Assembly (NCBI GenBank): GCA_021018995.1
Contig: CM037593.1
Coordinates: forward strand, 13,792,088-13,856,087
DNA: 64,000 bases
DNA from: Chloranthus sessilifolius
Lineage: Eukaryota > Streptophyta > Magnoliopsida > Chloranthales > Chloranthaceae
Reading direction: 5' to 3'
Shown: positions 21,120-33,392 of the stretch, one piece after another
Layout: each line of letters starts with the position of its first letter
How positions within the stretch are numbered: the first letter of the stretch is position 1
Program-made: the position numbers and the translations under genes
Notes under the pieces: model-generated
Database searches by the model: none
What the model was told of the DNA's origin: nothing
What the model saw: only the letters and a program-made list of their open reading frames with translations

Positions 21120-22608
21120 GAAAAGGGGCGGTACCTATGAAGGTAACATTTTCACGCTATCTTTGAGTGCTAGATCAAGTGCCATGAGGCACATGCTCTC
21201 GGGTAGCACCACATCCTCGAAGGGTTCAGCCAGTCCCAACTTTTTAGAAAAAAATTATTTGGACTTTTTGCTTTTTTGTATCATAGGTTAAGTATCGTGG
21301 TTCGCAGCCCAAACTTGTTGCATTAAGTTTTTCGAAGTTTGACCCAATATTAAATGGTGGAAAAACACATTTTTAATTTTTCTTTTAGATGGTACCTGAT
21401 TGACATTGGGCAAGTTGTCGTGGCACCCGATTATCACGTTGAGCGCCACCAATGTTCTTAAAATCGCCCGACGGATTCGGGCGGTCGATGGGATGTTCAG
21501 GCGGAAATCGCTGGGCGGCACCCTAAGATCTGAGGGGTCGCTATGTATATATATATTATTTGCACCTCTTCTTCTTGTGAAGTTATTTGCACCCTACAAC
21601 TTAGGGTGGGTTATTTGCGCTCAATTTATAACTTAGGGTTGTGTTAATTGCACCTAAGAAGGGTTCTTTACTTATTTACCCCCAATTTCTAACTTAGGGT
21701 GATGTTAATTGCACCCAAGAACACCCACAAGAACTATTGTGTGGAATAACGGGGTGAAACACGACCTCCGTCATCTGAACTGACGCCATCAATGGTCTTC
21801 ACATGTCACATGTCCCTAAAATACCAAGTCTCTTTTTAAAGTCGGTGCAAGGGCTAACTTTCTGAGTGCAAGGGCCCTTTCAAAATCTGCCAAATAATGA
21901 CTCCTGAGAAATAAAAAAAAAATAAAAAAAAAATTGGGGATTGGGGCGGGGGCTTAGGCGGGCCCCCCAAATCCGGTCCGTCCTAGGGGGCGCCCCGGCC
22001 TAAATCGGGGCTCCCGGGCAGCCGCCCTGGGCAACTTTCAGAACAGTGTGTGGTGCCCAACTGGACTGAAGGTAGCACCCAATGAATGTTTTCCTCATTA
22101 CATTTATAAATTAATAAATATTGGGAATTTGTAATTGCATATGCCGTAGATGGTCTCACATGATAAGTTTATTTGTCGCCTCTAGGAACAAAAAGCCAGC
22201 TGGGCACACTACCTTTGATCCAGCTGGGTGCCACATGGCACTCAGCCCGTCATGGGTAGCGATTGGGTGTACCTTTTATCGAGTGGGGCCCACGTGGCAT
22301 CAATCCAAGAATCGGGTGCCACGACAACTTGCCCAATGTTGTCTAAAAGAATTTAAAAAAAGGTGCTTTTCCACTGTTCAATATTGGGTCAGACTTGGAA
22401 AAAGTTTAATGCGCCAAGTTTGGGCTGTGAATCACGATATTTGACCTATGATTTGAAGGGCAAAAAAATCCGAATAAATTTTTTTCTAAAATCCTAAGGG
22501 ACTGGTTGAACCCTTAGAGGATGTGGTGCAACTCGCGAGCACGTGCCACATGATCTAGCACTTGAAGGTAGCGTGAAAACGCTACCTTCATAGGTACTTT
22601 CCCTTTTC
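21120..22608. mobile_element. DNA element with about 300-bp inverted terminal repeats
   Basis: The left arm (about 21120-21436) starts GAAAAGGGG and GGTACCTATGAAGGTA. The right arm (about 22295-22608) ends TACCTTCATAGGTAC and CCCTTTTC. The two arms are inverted copies throughout (for example gtcgtggcacccgatt against aatcgggtgccacgac). No open frame resembles a transposase. The flanks do not give a clear target duplication. A second inverted-repeat element lies inside. Confidence 0.7.
21450..22048. mobile_element. Nested inverted-repeat element, GC-rich
   Basis: Starts CAATGTTCTTAAAATCGCCC and ends with the inverse of CACTGTTCTGAAAGTTGCCC. The subterminal part near 21950-22030 is a run of GGGCGG/CCCCGG words unlike the AT-rich surroundings. 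It contains a small FB1 fragment at 21727-21795 and a degenerate 45-bp tandem repeat (acttagggt, ttaattgcacc) at 21590-21720. No matching flank was found. Confidence 0.5.
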
Positions 22609-23778
22609 AAATAAACTTTAAAAATGGGCATAAATAGTAACGACCAAGTGTCAAATATGTAAGTGGGAAACTCATTACAAACACATTAATTTTTCCCTTC
22701 ACATTCTATTTGACTTACACCATATTACAAGAAGAAAATTTACATATACTCACAACCAGTACTTTTCAGATTCCCTTTCCTTTGCAAACTTTGTCCAATG
22801 ACACTTGTTTTCACGTATCTTTCTTTTTCTCTGAAATATTTGATTAAAATGGGTTACGAGCTACTACTAGCTCAGCAACTGTCAAATCATAGCAATGATA
22901 TAAACAATGAACTCATGGAAACAAGTATCCATATTTTCTATATTATTTCCAAAAAATTCTCAAAGTCAGATGTTCAGTTCCATAAATCAGTAATTTGACC
23001 AGTGGTACTTGAAGTGAAATCATTCAATAGGAGGTTTAATGATATCACCAGGAGATTTTCATAGCCTGGTATGGGGTTCAGTAGTTCAGTTATGTATTCA
23101 GTAGTACCATCAAAGAGTTTAGTTTTCATAACAAGACATACGATTCAGCAATGGAGTCTTTTCTTCAGTAATTTCACTTGAAAATTTCCGTAGCCAGATG
23201 TATAATTCAGTTGTATGTTCAGTGTTTCAAAAGCCCAAGTTCCCTAATAAATAGGTGTACAGTTATAGTAGACAGCAGCTTTTATGCCTTAATATATTTT
23301 GAAGAAAAATCAGAATATAATATCATGAAAAAATGGTGAGTTTAATATATACTCAGGTTAAAGTAGATTCTGATATAAATTTTAATTACCTCTAATATAG
23401 TAGATTCTGGATCTATAAAATTTCATATATACTCAGATTCTGATATAAATTTTAATTACCTCTAATATAGTAGTGTTTGCCTCTAGTCCAATGGAAAGTT
23501 ACCAATATTGCAACCTCTAGGTCCCAGCCTACGTACCCCAAAAAATGAAAGAAAAAAAACTCAGATGTACAGATTCAAACCACATTTCAGTTCAGTGTAT
23601 ATATATACTGAAATCTGTGTATTGGTTAAGTTTTTGTATCAACCATAGACATTATCACGTTCGTTTTCTACTTTCTAGGTCACTGTGGGATATTTTTTTT
23701 TAAAACTTAACAAATCTTATGAATGCAGAATTTCAGAGATTTAAAGCCATACAAAATTATCTCATTACAGAAATTCAG
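22609..23778. other. AT-rich intronic stretch
   Basis: No gene recognised. Short duplicated phrases (gattctgatataaattttaa at about 23360 and 23428) and many ttcagt words occur, but no element boundary is clear. Confidence 0.45.

Positions 23779-23850
<72 letters not shown>
23779..23850. repeat. (AT)n microsatellite
   Basis: About 36 uninterrupted AT dinucleotides. Confidence 0.95.
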
Positions 23851-23854
<4 letters not shown>

Positions 23855-24199
23855 CTGAAATTTAGATGTAATGATTGTGCAGATTCAAGTGTATACAAAT
23901 AGAAGCAAATTCACTCCATCTATACAAATTCCTGAACTTTGGAACTCTAATCAGTACAGAAATAAAAGAATTGATGTTTATACATACTAAAATATAGGAT
24001 TGTGATGATAAGTCGGGACTCCAACCCTAACTAGGTCATTTGCTTCTCTCTCTCTCTCCCCGTTTTTCTATTTCTCTTTTTCTTTCTTCCTCATCTAGTG
24101 TCCTCTCCTCTTGCAGGTGTTTCTCTAGCTCCTACGTCTATGAGTCGTTGGCTTCGTATCAAGCACTCGTATCAACTCCGAAGCAAATCAGTGCCTCCC

Positions 24200-24612
24200 A
24201 TTCGAACCCCTGTGTCACAGGACCATCTAGATGCAGGTCCTTCAGGTACACTTACATCTTCTCTAGTTTCTCTCAGTATCATGCCTTTTTCACCCATTAT
24301 TGTGCCTTCTTTACCCACGATTGATCTATCGTTCTCCGTAAAAGTAGGAGTTGTGTTACTGCTTATCCTATTACCGGTATGTGTCTTATCAGGCTATATC
24401 TCCAACTGATCATGCCTCCCTGGACAGACCTTCCACATTTTCTCTTCCCGACTCTGTTGGTGAGGCTCTTTAGCATCCTACTGATCGACTGCAATGCATG
24501 AAGAAATGCAGCCTCTTGAAAAAAGTCAGGCATGGGAGCTTGTTGATCTCCCTCCTGATAAATACTCTGTTGGTTGTAGATGGATGTTTGTAATTAAATA
24601 CAGAGGATGGTA
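24200..24612 (+). pseudogene. Old Copia element, first part (hinge and start of reverse transcriptase)
   Basis: The text around 24260-24420 resembles the Pro/Ser-rich hinge before the RT of plant Copia polyproteins. It is followed by EEMQPLEKSQAWELVDLPPD (24500-24560) and VGCRWMFVIKYR, the usual RT start. Several stops and shifts show decay. The reading is cut at 24612 within a DGTV-like segment by the younger - strand Copia. It resumes at 35425 as EC-YKALLVAQGFT in the same orientation. Confidence 0.7.
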
Positions 24613-24617
24613 CTGTT

Positions 24618-24842
24618 AGATGAATTTGATGGTATTAGGGTTAGATTAGTGTTATTAGGTTTCGGTTAGTGGTATTAGGTTTTGAGTTAGAAGAGATAGA
24701 GAAATGAGATGATAGAAAAGAGAAGAAGGCTTAGTGAGTTAGACGATCTTGCTAGCATTAATATTAAGTGAAATAAGAAGAGGAGATACATACACACCCA
24801 ATATTATTAGATTCACCCCATATACTAATATTACTAACACCA
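24618..24842 (-). repeat. Copia-1 3' LTR
   Basis: Near-identical in most of its length to 35210-35419 (tgaatttgatggtattaggg to ccatatactaata). It is followed on the inside by the polypurine tract. Confidence 0.8.
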
Positions 24843-24860
24843 CTCCCCCTCAAGCTGGAG
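24843..24860 (-). other. Copia-1 polypurine tract
   Basis: On the - strand it reads CTCCAGCTTGAGGGGGAG, directly before the 3' LTR, as in most plant Copia elements. Confidence 0.75.
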
Positions 24861-25173
24861 CATGCATATTGACTATGCCCAACTTGACAACAACATCACT
24901 AAGTGTGCTAGGCCCAACGGCCTTAGTCAAAATATCTGTAAGCTGCTCAGAGAATGTAACATCAATCAAAATAAGTGTCCTGTCGTACACTTTCTCTCGA
25001 ACGAAATGAATATCAACTTCAATGTGCTTGGTTGTCTCGTGAAGGACATAATAAGAAGCAATCTTTTCGGCAGCCTCATTGTCACAATGAAGAGGAGTAG
25101 AATCTGAGATAGGATAGTCAAGTTCAAATAAAAGACAACGCAATCATAAGACTTTGCAAGTTCTATGTGCAAT
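24850..25173 (-). pseudogene. Copia-1 RNase H, C-terminal part
   Basis: Contains LHCDNEAAEKIAS (catalytic Asp region) and TTKHIEVDIHFVREKV, which are hallmarks of Copia RNase H, and ends close to the polypurine tract. Its N-terminal part lies beyond the inserted hAT element, from 26752 upward. Confidence 0.8.
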
Positions 25174-25291
25174 CAAGGTAGTTAAGGCGGTGTGGCGAGG
25201 TCATGGCGTAGAGGCTTGCTACGCCACGACGAGATTATTTATTATTGTAATTTAAAAAAAAAAATTATTTCATTTATTAATTAGCAGTATT

Positions 25292-26178
25292 TGATGCGGA
25301 AACTAACACATGCAATGCTAGAGCTGAGATTAAAATTAAAATTAATTTAAACAATTAAAATAACTATTTTCTTGAATAAATTATCATAGAAATATTGTCA
25401 AAATTTCATTGAATAATTTAATTTCGACCCAAAATAGTATTACTTTTCGCATACGTTCCCTATCAAATCTAGAAGATTAGGGTTCTTAACGAACAACTAG
25501 ATCTTCGATAGTTTTAGGGCGTTGAACGAACTCAAGCGGGTTCTTTCGATACCGTACGAAAATAAAAGGTTAACAAGATTTAGTGAAGAATGGATAGGTT
25601 GATTTTGGATTTTAATGGCATAAATAGGCTAAGCTTGGATTTAATATTGAAATAGATAGGCTAGGGTTACGCTACTTACACAACTCTTATATCATAAGAA
25701 GATAGAGAGGAGGAAAAGTTGGCCTCGTATCAAACCGCACGCGGGACGAAGAATCGCTCTTCAGTTTGAGAGAATCACACCCCCACGAAAGTTCAAAACT
25801 CTCAAAGTTGTAAAAGCAAATTTCATTCACCAATAATTAATTATAAAGTTGTTTTACAAGCCTTTAAATAGGCTAACCAAACAAATAAAACACTAAAATG
25901 AAAATTTGGCCGAAATCACAAAATCCCGTTAAAATTCGCGCTATCGGTCAATCGATCGATTATGGAGTTGATCGATCGATTTATAAGTATATAATTTGCT
26001 AGAAGGTTCTGTCCAAAATCAATCGATCGATTGAGAAAATATAAACTCGCTAAAACTAAGAGCCTCTACCCTCAATTGATCGATTGACTGTCTGAGCTCG
26101 ATCGATTAGAATAATTGTTAGTTTTTCTTTCGCCTTTGATATGTTACGGGCGGCTGCTTGGATGGGATGTCCCCATCA
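25292..26178 (-). mobile_element. Solo LTR B with (GATC)n palindromes
   Basis: Begins TGATGCGGAAACTAAC and ends GGATGTCCCCATCA. It is flanked by GTATT and ATATT, a 5-bp duplication with one change. The - strand has a TATTTAAAGGC promoter-like box near 25860. Upstream of it (25945-26105) several ATCGATCGAT palindromes occur. Terminal sequences and layout match the LTR at 44950 and those of the element at 30595, so the three are related. Confidence 0.65.
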
Positions 26179-26461
26179 ATATTTCTTTTTTTAAATATTT
26201 TTTATATAAGAAAAAAAATATAGGAAGAAAAAAATTCAACTATCAAAATATCATACTTTGAGTCTAATATTGAAGATTTTATGTTCTAGGAATAAACAAA
26301 TATCAATAAATACAAATCAAATATGAAAAATCAACAAATTTGCAATATGGTAAGTATAAATAAATAAATATGAAACGTCAACAAATATATAATATTAAGT
26401 GCACATACTGTAGTGTTGCCGACATTGAGGTTTCGTCGACGCTGGTGTTGGTAGCTGCTGT

Positions 26462-26463
<2 letters not shown>

Positions 26464-26497
<34 letters not shown>
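26464..26497. repeat. (GA)n microsatellite
   Basis: About 17 GA units inside the hAT element at 25174. Confidence 0.9.
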
Positions 26498-26500
<3 letters not shown>

Positions 26501-26751
26501 AGGATTTTGTAACTTACAAGTTGGGGTGTTGTAACTTGTAAGTTAACTTTTGTAACTTCTATATTATAGTAATGTCATTACTTATAAGTATTATATATTA
26601 TTATCTAAAAAATTAAATAGCGTACATAGCTATGCCATAATGTTATTCCCCCATGGTGTCGCTATTTAGCTATCATGGCTATTTGATTATATATAACATT
26701 TCCTATTGCCATACGCCATGGCGAGGCTATAGCGTGACCTTGACAACCATG

Positions 26752-27937
26752 TGTGCAATAGCTCTGTACTCAACTTCAACACTAGATTTAGACACAACGG
26801 CCAGCTTCTTACTCTTCCTGGCAACCAAGTTGCCAAGAATACACAATATCCTTAAGTGAACCAGCGATCAGTAATTGATCCAACCCAATCTGCATCAGTG
26901 TAAGAAGAATGCTCATAATAGGACCACACACGATATATCAATTCAAACCCCGGGATGGACTTGATATATCTAAGAACACGACGAACGGCAACAGGGCGAA
27001 CTGTGCGAGGGGAATGCATAAATTGGCTCACAAGATTGACAACAAATGTAATATCAGGTCTCGTGAGAGTGAGGTAAATCAATCTCCCCACCAATCTCTG
27101 GTACTGATGCGGATTTGGAAATAAGTCGTCATCTTTTCATGAATAGAAAGCTTCTGATCCATAGGTGTGATTGCTGGTTTGCAACCCAACATTCCAGTGT
27201 CATAAAACAAATTTATGACATGCTTCCTCTGAGAGACAAATATCCATTTATGAGATCTAGCCATTTCTAATCCAAGGAAGTACTTGAGATTCCCCAAATC
27301 TTTAAATTCAAATATTCTACCCAATTCGCTCTTAGTCCAACTGATAAATGCATGATCGTCTCCAGTAAGAATAATATCGTCCACTAAGAATAATATCGTC
27401 CACATAGACAAGAAGGATGGTACGATCGGAAGGACTAGAGTGAATAAATACAATATGATATGAGTGACATCTTTGAAATCCCAAGTCTATAACAACACTG
27501 CTAAAGTGGTGAAACCATGCCTTGGGAGACTGCTTCAACCTATATAAAATTTTTCGAAGGCGGCGGACATTGCTAATCTCCCCCTGAATCAGGAAATTAG
27601 GTGGAGGATCCATATACACCTCTTTTAGAAGGTCACCATGAAGAAATGCATTCTTCACATCAAACTGATAAAGGGGCTAACTCTGCATGACAGCCAGGGA
27701 TAAAAGAACACGAACTGAAGTTAACTTGGCTACAGGAGCAAAGGTAGTCTCGTAATAAATTCCATGGGTTTGAGTAAACCCTTTAGCGATAAGTCGCGCT
27801 TTATACCGAGAAACAAAACCATCTGGATTGTGCTTGATTGCAAAGACCGAGAAATAAAACCATCTGGATTGTGCTTGATAAAGAGGAACCATGTCCCATG
27901 TATGATTCTGTTGTAAGGCACTCATTTCATCGACCAT
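26752..27937 (-). pseudogene. Copia-1 reverse transcriptase and start of RNase H
   Basis: From 27937 downward: a start with [12 protein letters not shown], then [52 protein letters not shown] and LVYVDDIIL (catalytic YVDD intact). Then come TKSELGRIFEFKDLGNLKYF and GRLIYLTLTRPDITFVV. RNase H begins with YTDADWVGSITDR. Two short tandem duplications break the frame: about 40 bp at 27808-27881 and 18 bp at 27368-27402, next to the YVDD codons. Several stops also occur. Confidence 0.85.
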
Positions 27938-28229
27938 GGAAACTTGCTGGGAGGGGCGATTAAGGGCAGTACGAACAGTCCGAGGGATCGTCTCGGATTC
28001 TATGGCAGAGAGAAAGTCCTGGTAGGATGGAGAGAAATCCTGATAACAAACAAAATTTGCAAGAAGATGAGGGGGTCACCCAATTGTGAACCCCTTTCCT
28101 GAGAGCTATAAGAAGGTCCATATAATTAGTAGAAGACGACGGAGACACATGAGATGGATCAGGAATACTTACAGGAGTTGGAGTCATCATTTCAGAGGAT
28201 GTTGGAGGAGGCACTGGGATGGTTGGATT

Positions 28230-29660
28230 ACATCACCTGCGGCGTACATAAGTAATCACCCCCTTTTGTTGCTGAGAGACCGAAAAAGTCCTGAAAAGCT
28301 GGTAAAGGAAGAGGAGCATGAGTAGGAGTATGACGATCCTCAGTATAATATGGGACATCCTCAAAGAAGGTGATATCCATAGATGTAAAAACGACGGGTA
28401 TGAGGATCATAACAGTGATACCTTTTAGAGATAGTAGAGTACCCAACAAACAAACACTTTATAGCTTTATCATCTAATTTCTGGCGGGCAAGACGAAGAT
28501 TTTTGGATAAAACAAATACATCCAAACACACGAGGCTCAATCATAAAGAGAGGATCTGTAGGTCTAAGAGAATGACAGAGTGTGGCCGGCAAGTGCCTGA
28601 GAGGGAGTGCGGTTCATAAGAAAACAAGCAGTAAGTAGTGCCAAGGACCAATATGCTTTTGGAACATACATACCACGAAGCAAGCAACTGTTCAATCCTA
28701 AGAGATGTCTATCCTTACGCTCTACAACACCATTTTATTGGGGAGTGTAAGGAGAAGAAAATTGATGAATAATGCCATGCATTTTCAATTAGTTATCAAA
28801 GGATTGAAATGCATACTCTCCTCTATTATCAAACCTTAGAATCTTCACAGAAGTGCCATATTGAGTCTTGATTAAAGAATGAAATTCTTGAAACTTAGAA
28901 AAAACTTCACTTTTATATTTCAACAAATATAACCAAGTTGATTTAGTGCAATCATCAATTAAAGTGACAAAATACTAAAAACCATCAACAAAGGTAATTG
29001 GGGATGAACTCCACACATCAGAGTGCACAATATGAAAAAGAGAATCAAATTTATGCATGTGAGATGGATAAGAATTTTTAAAATGTTTTGAAAGCTCACA
29101 AATATCACATTGAAATTTAATAGAACAACAAATAGATTTTAAACCATGAAGTATAGTGCATAAAGTCTGAAACCCAACATGTCCAAGTTTGGCATGCCAC
29201 ACAGATAAAGTATTTAAATTAAACCTAACAAGCAAAGGAAAAACAGAAGTGGGAATAGTAGTGGGTTCATCAGCAATGACAACAGTAGGAGTATCGAAAT
29301 CAGCCTGCAAGTAGTAAAAGTCCACCTCTCTCGACGCCCCTACTAACAATCCTCTTCGTAGAAGCTCCTAAAACACACAATGACTAGGATAAAACATAGC
29401 ACAACAATTTAATATCTTTGCAATACTACTAACAGAAATAAGATCAGTAGATAACTGGGAAACGTGTAAAACATGAGATAGTGGCAATGGAGAAGATACG
29501 AGAATAGTCTCAGTTTCTAGAATGGGAGTAAAGGAACCATCGGCAATGCGAACCTGGGCTGGAGAAGAAGAGGGAGAATATAGAGAGTATCCCTGAGACT
29601 GGCCTGTCTTGTGATCAGTGGTCCCTGAGTCAATGACCCAACTAGGAGAAGTAGTGGTAG
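28230..29660 (-). pseudogene. Copia-1 protease and integrase
   Basis: The protease motif WVIDSGTTDH lies near 29640. GAG-pre-integrase zinc site: VWHAKLGHVGFQTL followed by CDICELSKHF. The integrase core shows HSDVW, then LRFDNRGEYAFQSF, then SSPYTPQ-stop-NGVVERK. A TAA stop in the last motif and others nearby show that it is inactive. The core continues to about 28230, where the Ser/Pro-rich hinge starts. Confidence 0.8.
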
Positions 29661-29809
29661 TGGTCGCAACAAATGCGAATGAATCAGAAGTGCCTGGTGG
29701 TGCTGAAGCAGACCCTGAAGGTGTCGACGTAGAAGAATAGTAGATCCATACTGTGTAGCGTGAAGTTCATAAGATCTAAACAACTCTGTCACCTGGGATC
29801 GAAGGGAGC

Positions 29810-30594
29810 TCAAATCAGTAACAACAGTCTTTGGAGTGTCTGTAGCAGCAGTATGAGCATACCTAGCGTGATAGCCCTCGGGGTAGCCATGTAGTCGATA
29901 GCAATGATCACGATCGTGCCCCGTGAGGCCACAATGGAAACATAAAAGAGTGGGGCGACCTCCTCCCCACCTCGACTCTGTCGGCCACCTCTATCACTCC
30001 CCCTCCCGCGACCAACGGCGGGAGGAGTATCATAAGCAAAGGCAATACGCTCAGGAGGGGTGGAAATAATTGAAGTACAAGTAGACATAATAGTGTGACA
30101 CTGCTCCTCGGTGAAAAGAATACCATAAACTGTGCTCAAGGGCGGAAGAGGCTGCATAGTGAGGATCTGAGTACGACTCTGCTCATAATTAGATCGAAGG
30201 CCACCAAGGAATTTATAAATCTAATCTCTCTCAAGTTGCTTGGCAAGCCTAACTCCCATTTCTTCTCCAAACTCAGACAAGGGATCATAGTGGCTAAGCT
30301 CCTCCCACATACTCTGTAACGTGTTATAGTACTCTCCCATGGAGGAGTCTCCCTGCTTGCACTCAGTAATAAGTTGTTCAAGTTGATAAATTCTGGTATC
30401 ATGGTTAGAGGGAGCGAAAGTGTCTGCAAGCTTGTCCCAAAGTTTAGCAACAGAGTCATAGAACATGAAGGTTCGATATATGGAAGGATCCATGGAGTTA
30501 AATAGCCATCCAAGAATATTCACATTGTCTGTGTCCCATTTTTCGGCATCAATACTATTGGTCCTAGGCTTGGGAGTGATGCCAGTTAATAAAC
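29810..30594 (-). pseudogene. Copia-1 gag, main part
   Basis: Contains LLTGITPKPRTNSIDAEKWD, WLFNSMDPSIYRTFMFYD and LWDKLADTFAPSN, the retrotransposon gag (UBN2-type) fold. It then continues, after a frame break, to a zinc knuckle CFHCGLTGHDRDHC (about 29890-29950). Its first codons are on the far side of the inserted Gypsy-type element, at 34365-34450. Confidence 0.8.
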
Positions 30595-31586
30595 TGACGC
30601 GGGACAAACGCTAAAATCCTAATATGCAAATTTGGGATTAACTTTTAGTATGAATTGAATAGCGGAAATATTCAAAATCAAACAACACATAAAATTAATT
30701 CAATGAAATTCATAAAACAATTAGATTAATCCGCTTTAGCGTCTGAATGCGTGAAAATTTTTTCGATCTAAAAAAACGGCTCCGATGAAGGAACTCGAAA
30801 TTCGTTCTAGTTTATGGTATCAAGCGATAATTGCAATATCGGATCTTGACTCCTCGGAGATTTTGTTCTTTTATCAAAGGATATAGGGAAGATATTATCT
30901 GACAACAACTAGAGAAAGATAAAATAAAAGGATAGATTCCAAGGCTTCACACAAAGGATTTTCCGAAGCTTCACACCAGGCTGTACGTCGGCTTCGCACC
31001 AAGTCGCACGAGAAACGATTGCTCACTCCTCAGGGTTTGAAGGATTCACTCCCTTGATTGAAAACTTTTCACAAGCTCTCTGGGGTTTGCACAAAAGCAA
31101 CTCTCTTTCATTCAATATCAATAATCAACTCCCAATAAAATATTTACAATGCCTTTATATAGGCTAAGAAAACCCTAAAACGAATATTAACTAAAAGACA
31201 AATATACCCTTAAAACTAAAGTTCGAATTTAGAAGTTTAAAGCAACTAAAACTGCTCGGCGCGATTTTGATCGATCGAAATCGAAAATCGTTCGATCGAA
31301 ATTGAATTTCGTTCGATCGAAATTTTTGATCGCAATTTCAATCGATCGAAATTGAAAATCGTTCGATCGAAATTCTCATATACATAAAATATTGCCGTTG
31401 ACATTCAATCGATCGAAATAGGGATTCGAGGGATCGAAATTGAAATTCGATCGATCGAATTCGCCAAGTTCGATCTATTCTTCAGATTTTCGTCTTCACA
31501 CCTAGTTATGGTTTTCACTCCGCTTCTTCTTGGCTGAAAAATTTGCTGCGGCTCGAAACTACGGCTCTTGACTTTGGTGTCCCGCA
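30595..31586 (-). repeat. 3' LTR of the gag-only element
   Basis: Shares its full length with 33393-34364. It has a CCTATATAAAGGC box on the - strand (about 31153) and a block of about eight GATCGATCGAAAT palindromic words at 31258-31460. Confidence 0.8.
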
Positions 31587-31749
31587 TCAATCTCCCCGGG
31601 TGGGAAATACTCACCTCCGATGAGTTAGGGAATCCATGGATGGCACACTCCGGAAGCTTTATTCATGACTTACCTTTCCACGCCGTGAGATACTCATACT
31701 GTTGACCTCCATTGACATAGAAGCTTGGAAATTCTATAACCTCCTCATT

Positions 31750-33291
31750 CTACCTTTTCTCATGTTGCACAGGTATGCTACGGGATAGAAAATGGGACAA
31801 TGAGGGTGGTTCGATTGGATGCTCAAGAAGGAATGGATCAAAGGGCGGGGTAGTGGGATCAAAAATAGGTGTAAGATCAGTTATGACAACTACCGGATGA
31901 TTGCCCTTGTCTAGAAGAAGATCTAGACCTTCACCTTTACCTCTTTTTGAGATTGGGAAAGATTCCACATGCTCAGAACCATCAGGAATTAACACAAAAC
32001 TGTTAGTATCAATTTCATTAAATATATTCAATGTGTTAGTTTGATCATGCATATTGCCAGTGCTCAATAAATTCAGATTGTTAATCCCATGCAATTCAGA
32101 ATGATGATGTGATCCTACCAACTTTAATGACTCACTTGAGATGGACACATTATCAACACTGTCCTCGACAATAGGAATTGTCCTAATGCAACCTATGGCT
32201 CTGACTGGAACCTCACCTTCCTCATCACTTGGAGTGCTATACGGTTCGTATACTTCTTCGGGTATCTCGTTGTCCTCTTTCTCAGTATGCTCTTGAATGA
32301 TCAAAGTTTGACTCTTACTAGGACATTGGGATGCAAAGTGACCAAAACCTTGACACTTATAACATTACTGTTGGGCACGCTTAGAACTCTCGACCATTGG
32401 TCCCTTTCCTTTGCCAACTTGAGGAACTATGGACTTTGACGATTGAGTAGAGACATTATTTTCCCCTTTCGATAGGGTTAGATTGATGTTCAAATTTGGA
32501 AGACTTAGATCGGCAATGACTGAGGGTGTCGAGATACCGTTCTAATTCTTCAACCCTAGCAAAACACTCCTCGAGATCCGCACGGGATAAGGAATGAGTT
32601 CCCTCTGTAACTCTGGGCGAAGACCCATTCGGAATCGGGAAATGGTAACTTTTGCTGGTTCATTGACATCGGCCTGGGTCATCAGGTCTTCAAACCGATC
32701 GATGTACTCTGTGACTGGGGAGTCTCCTTGATGCAATGACTGCCACTGATCAAGAATACGTTCATCATATGATATGGGAATGTATTTTTCATGCAGTTGG
32801 ACATTCATTTCGGCCCCCGTGGAAATAGCACGAAGACCCTGGATTTGCTTACGACGCTCTACTCCCAACCAATAAAGTCTAGCTTGACCCATAAGCTTGA
32901 CTTTGGCAAATCTGACCTTGCGGTTTTCAGACATGGCATACTACTCAAAGTAGTTTTTCATGCTGGCGACCCATTCGAGAAAGACCTTGGGTTGTCTTTT
33001 GCCGTCAAAAGTAGGGGCGTCTATTTTCACAGATTTCATGACCTTATTGTCCAGATTGGTTTGGACCTCACGTCGGGGAAGAACATCTCTCCTACGGTCA
33101 CGGTTGTTGACTCTATTGTGATTCTCAGCGACGAGCTCATTGATCTCTTCAAAACGGGTTTCTAAAGCCTCATACCTAGCTTGTTGATCAGCGATGTGCT
33201 CATCCATCCGGGTTCGACTAGTGGTCACCTTAGATGCAAGACTTCTAATAAGGGCTTCTAAGCTACCGGTATCCATGATGGAATTATGCAA
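31750..33291 (-). pseudogene. Gypsy-type gag of the nested element
   Basis: Starts at 33291 with a coiled stretch (TRMDEHIADQQARYEALETR), then DAPTFDGKRQPKVFLEWVAS and the retrotransposon gag core (YWLGVERRKQ, ISRFRMGLRPELQRELI). A stop separates the pieces near 32935. A zinc knuckle CYKCQGFGHFASQC (about 32360-32320) follows another stop. An acidic 184-codon tail ends at 31750. No protease motif follows. Two stops argue that this copy makes no full-length product. Confidence 0.75.
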
Positions 33292-33392
33292 AATTAGATG
33301 GTGTAAGATAGATCTGAAATGGAACGAAATAAACCCTAAAATCTATATGATGCGGAGAACCCTAAACTAAGACTGTGCTCTAATACCAAAAC

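Larger units (their letters stand above)
25174..26751. mobile_element. hAT-type element inserted in Copia-1 RNase H
   Basis: The ends are CAAGGTAGTTAAGGCGG on the left and, inverted, CATGGTTGTCAAGGTCACG on the right. It is flanked by TGTGCAAT on both sides (25166-25173 and 26752-26759), an 8-bp duplication as expected for hAT. It contains a solo LTR (25292-26178), so the original element was about 690 bp with no transposase. Confidence 0.75.
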
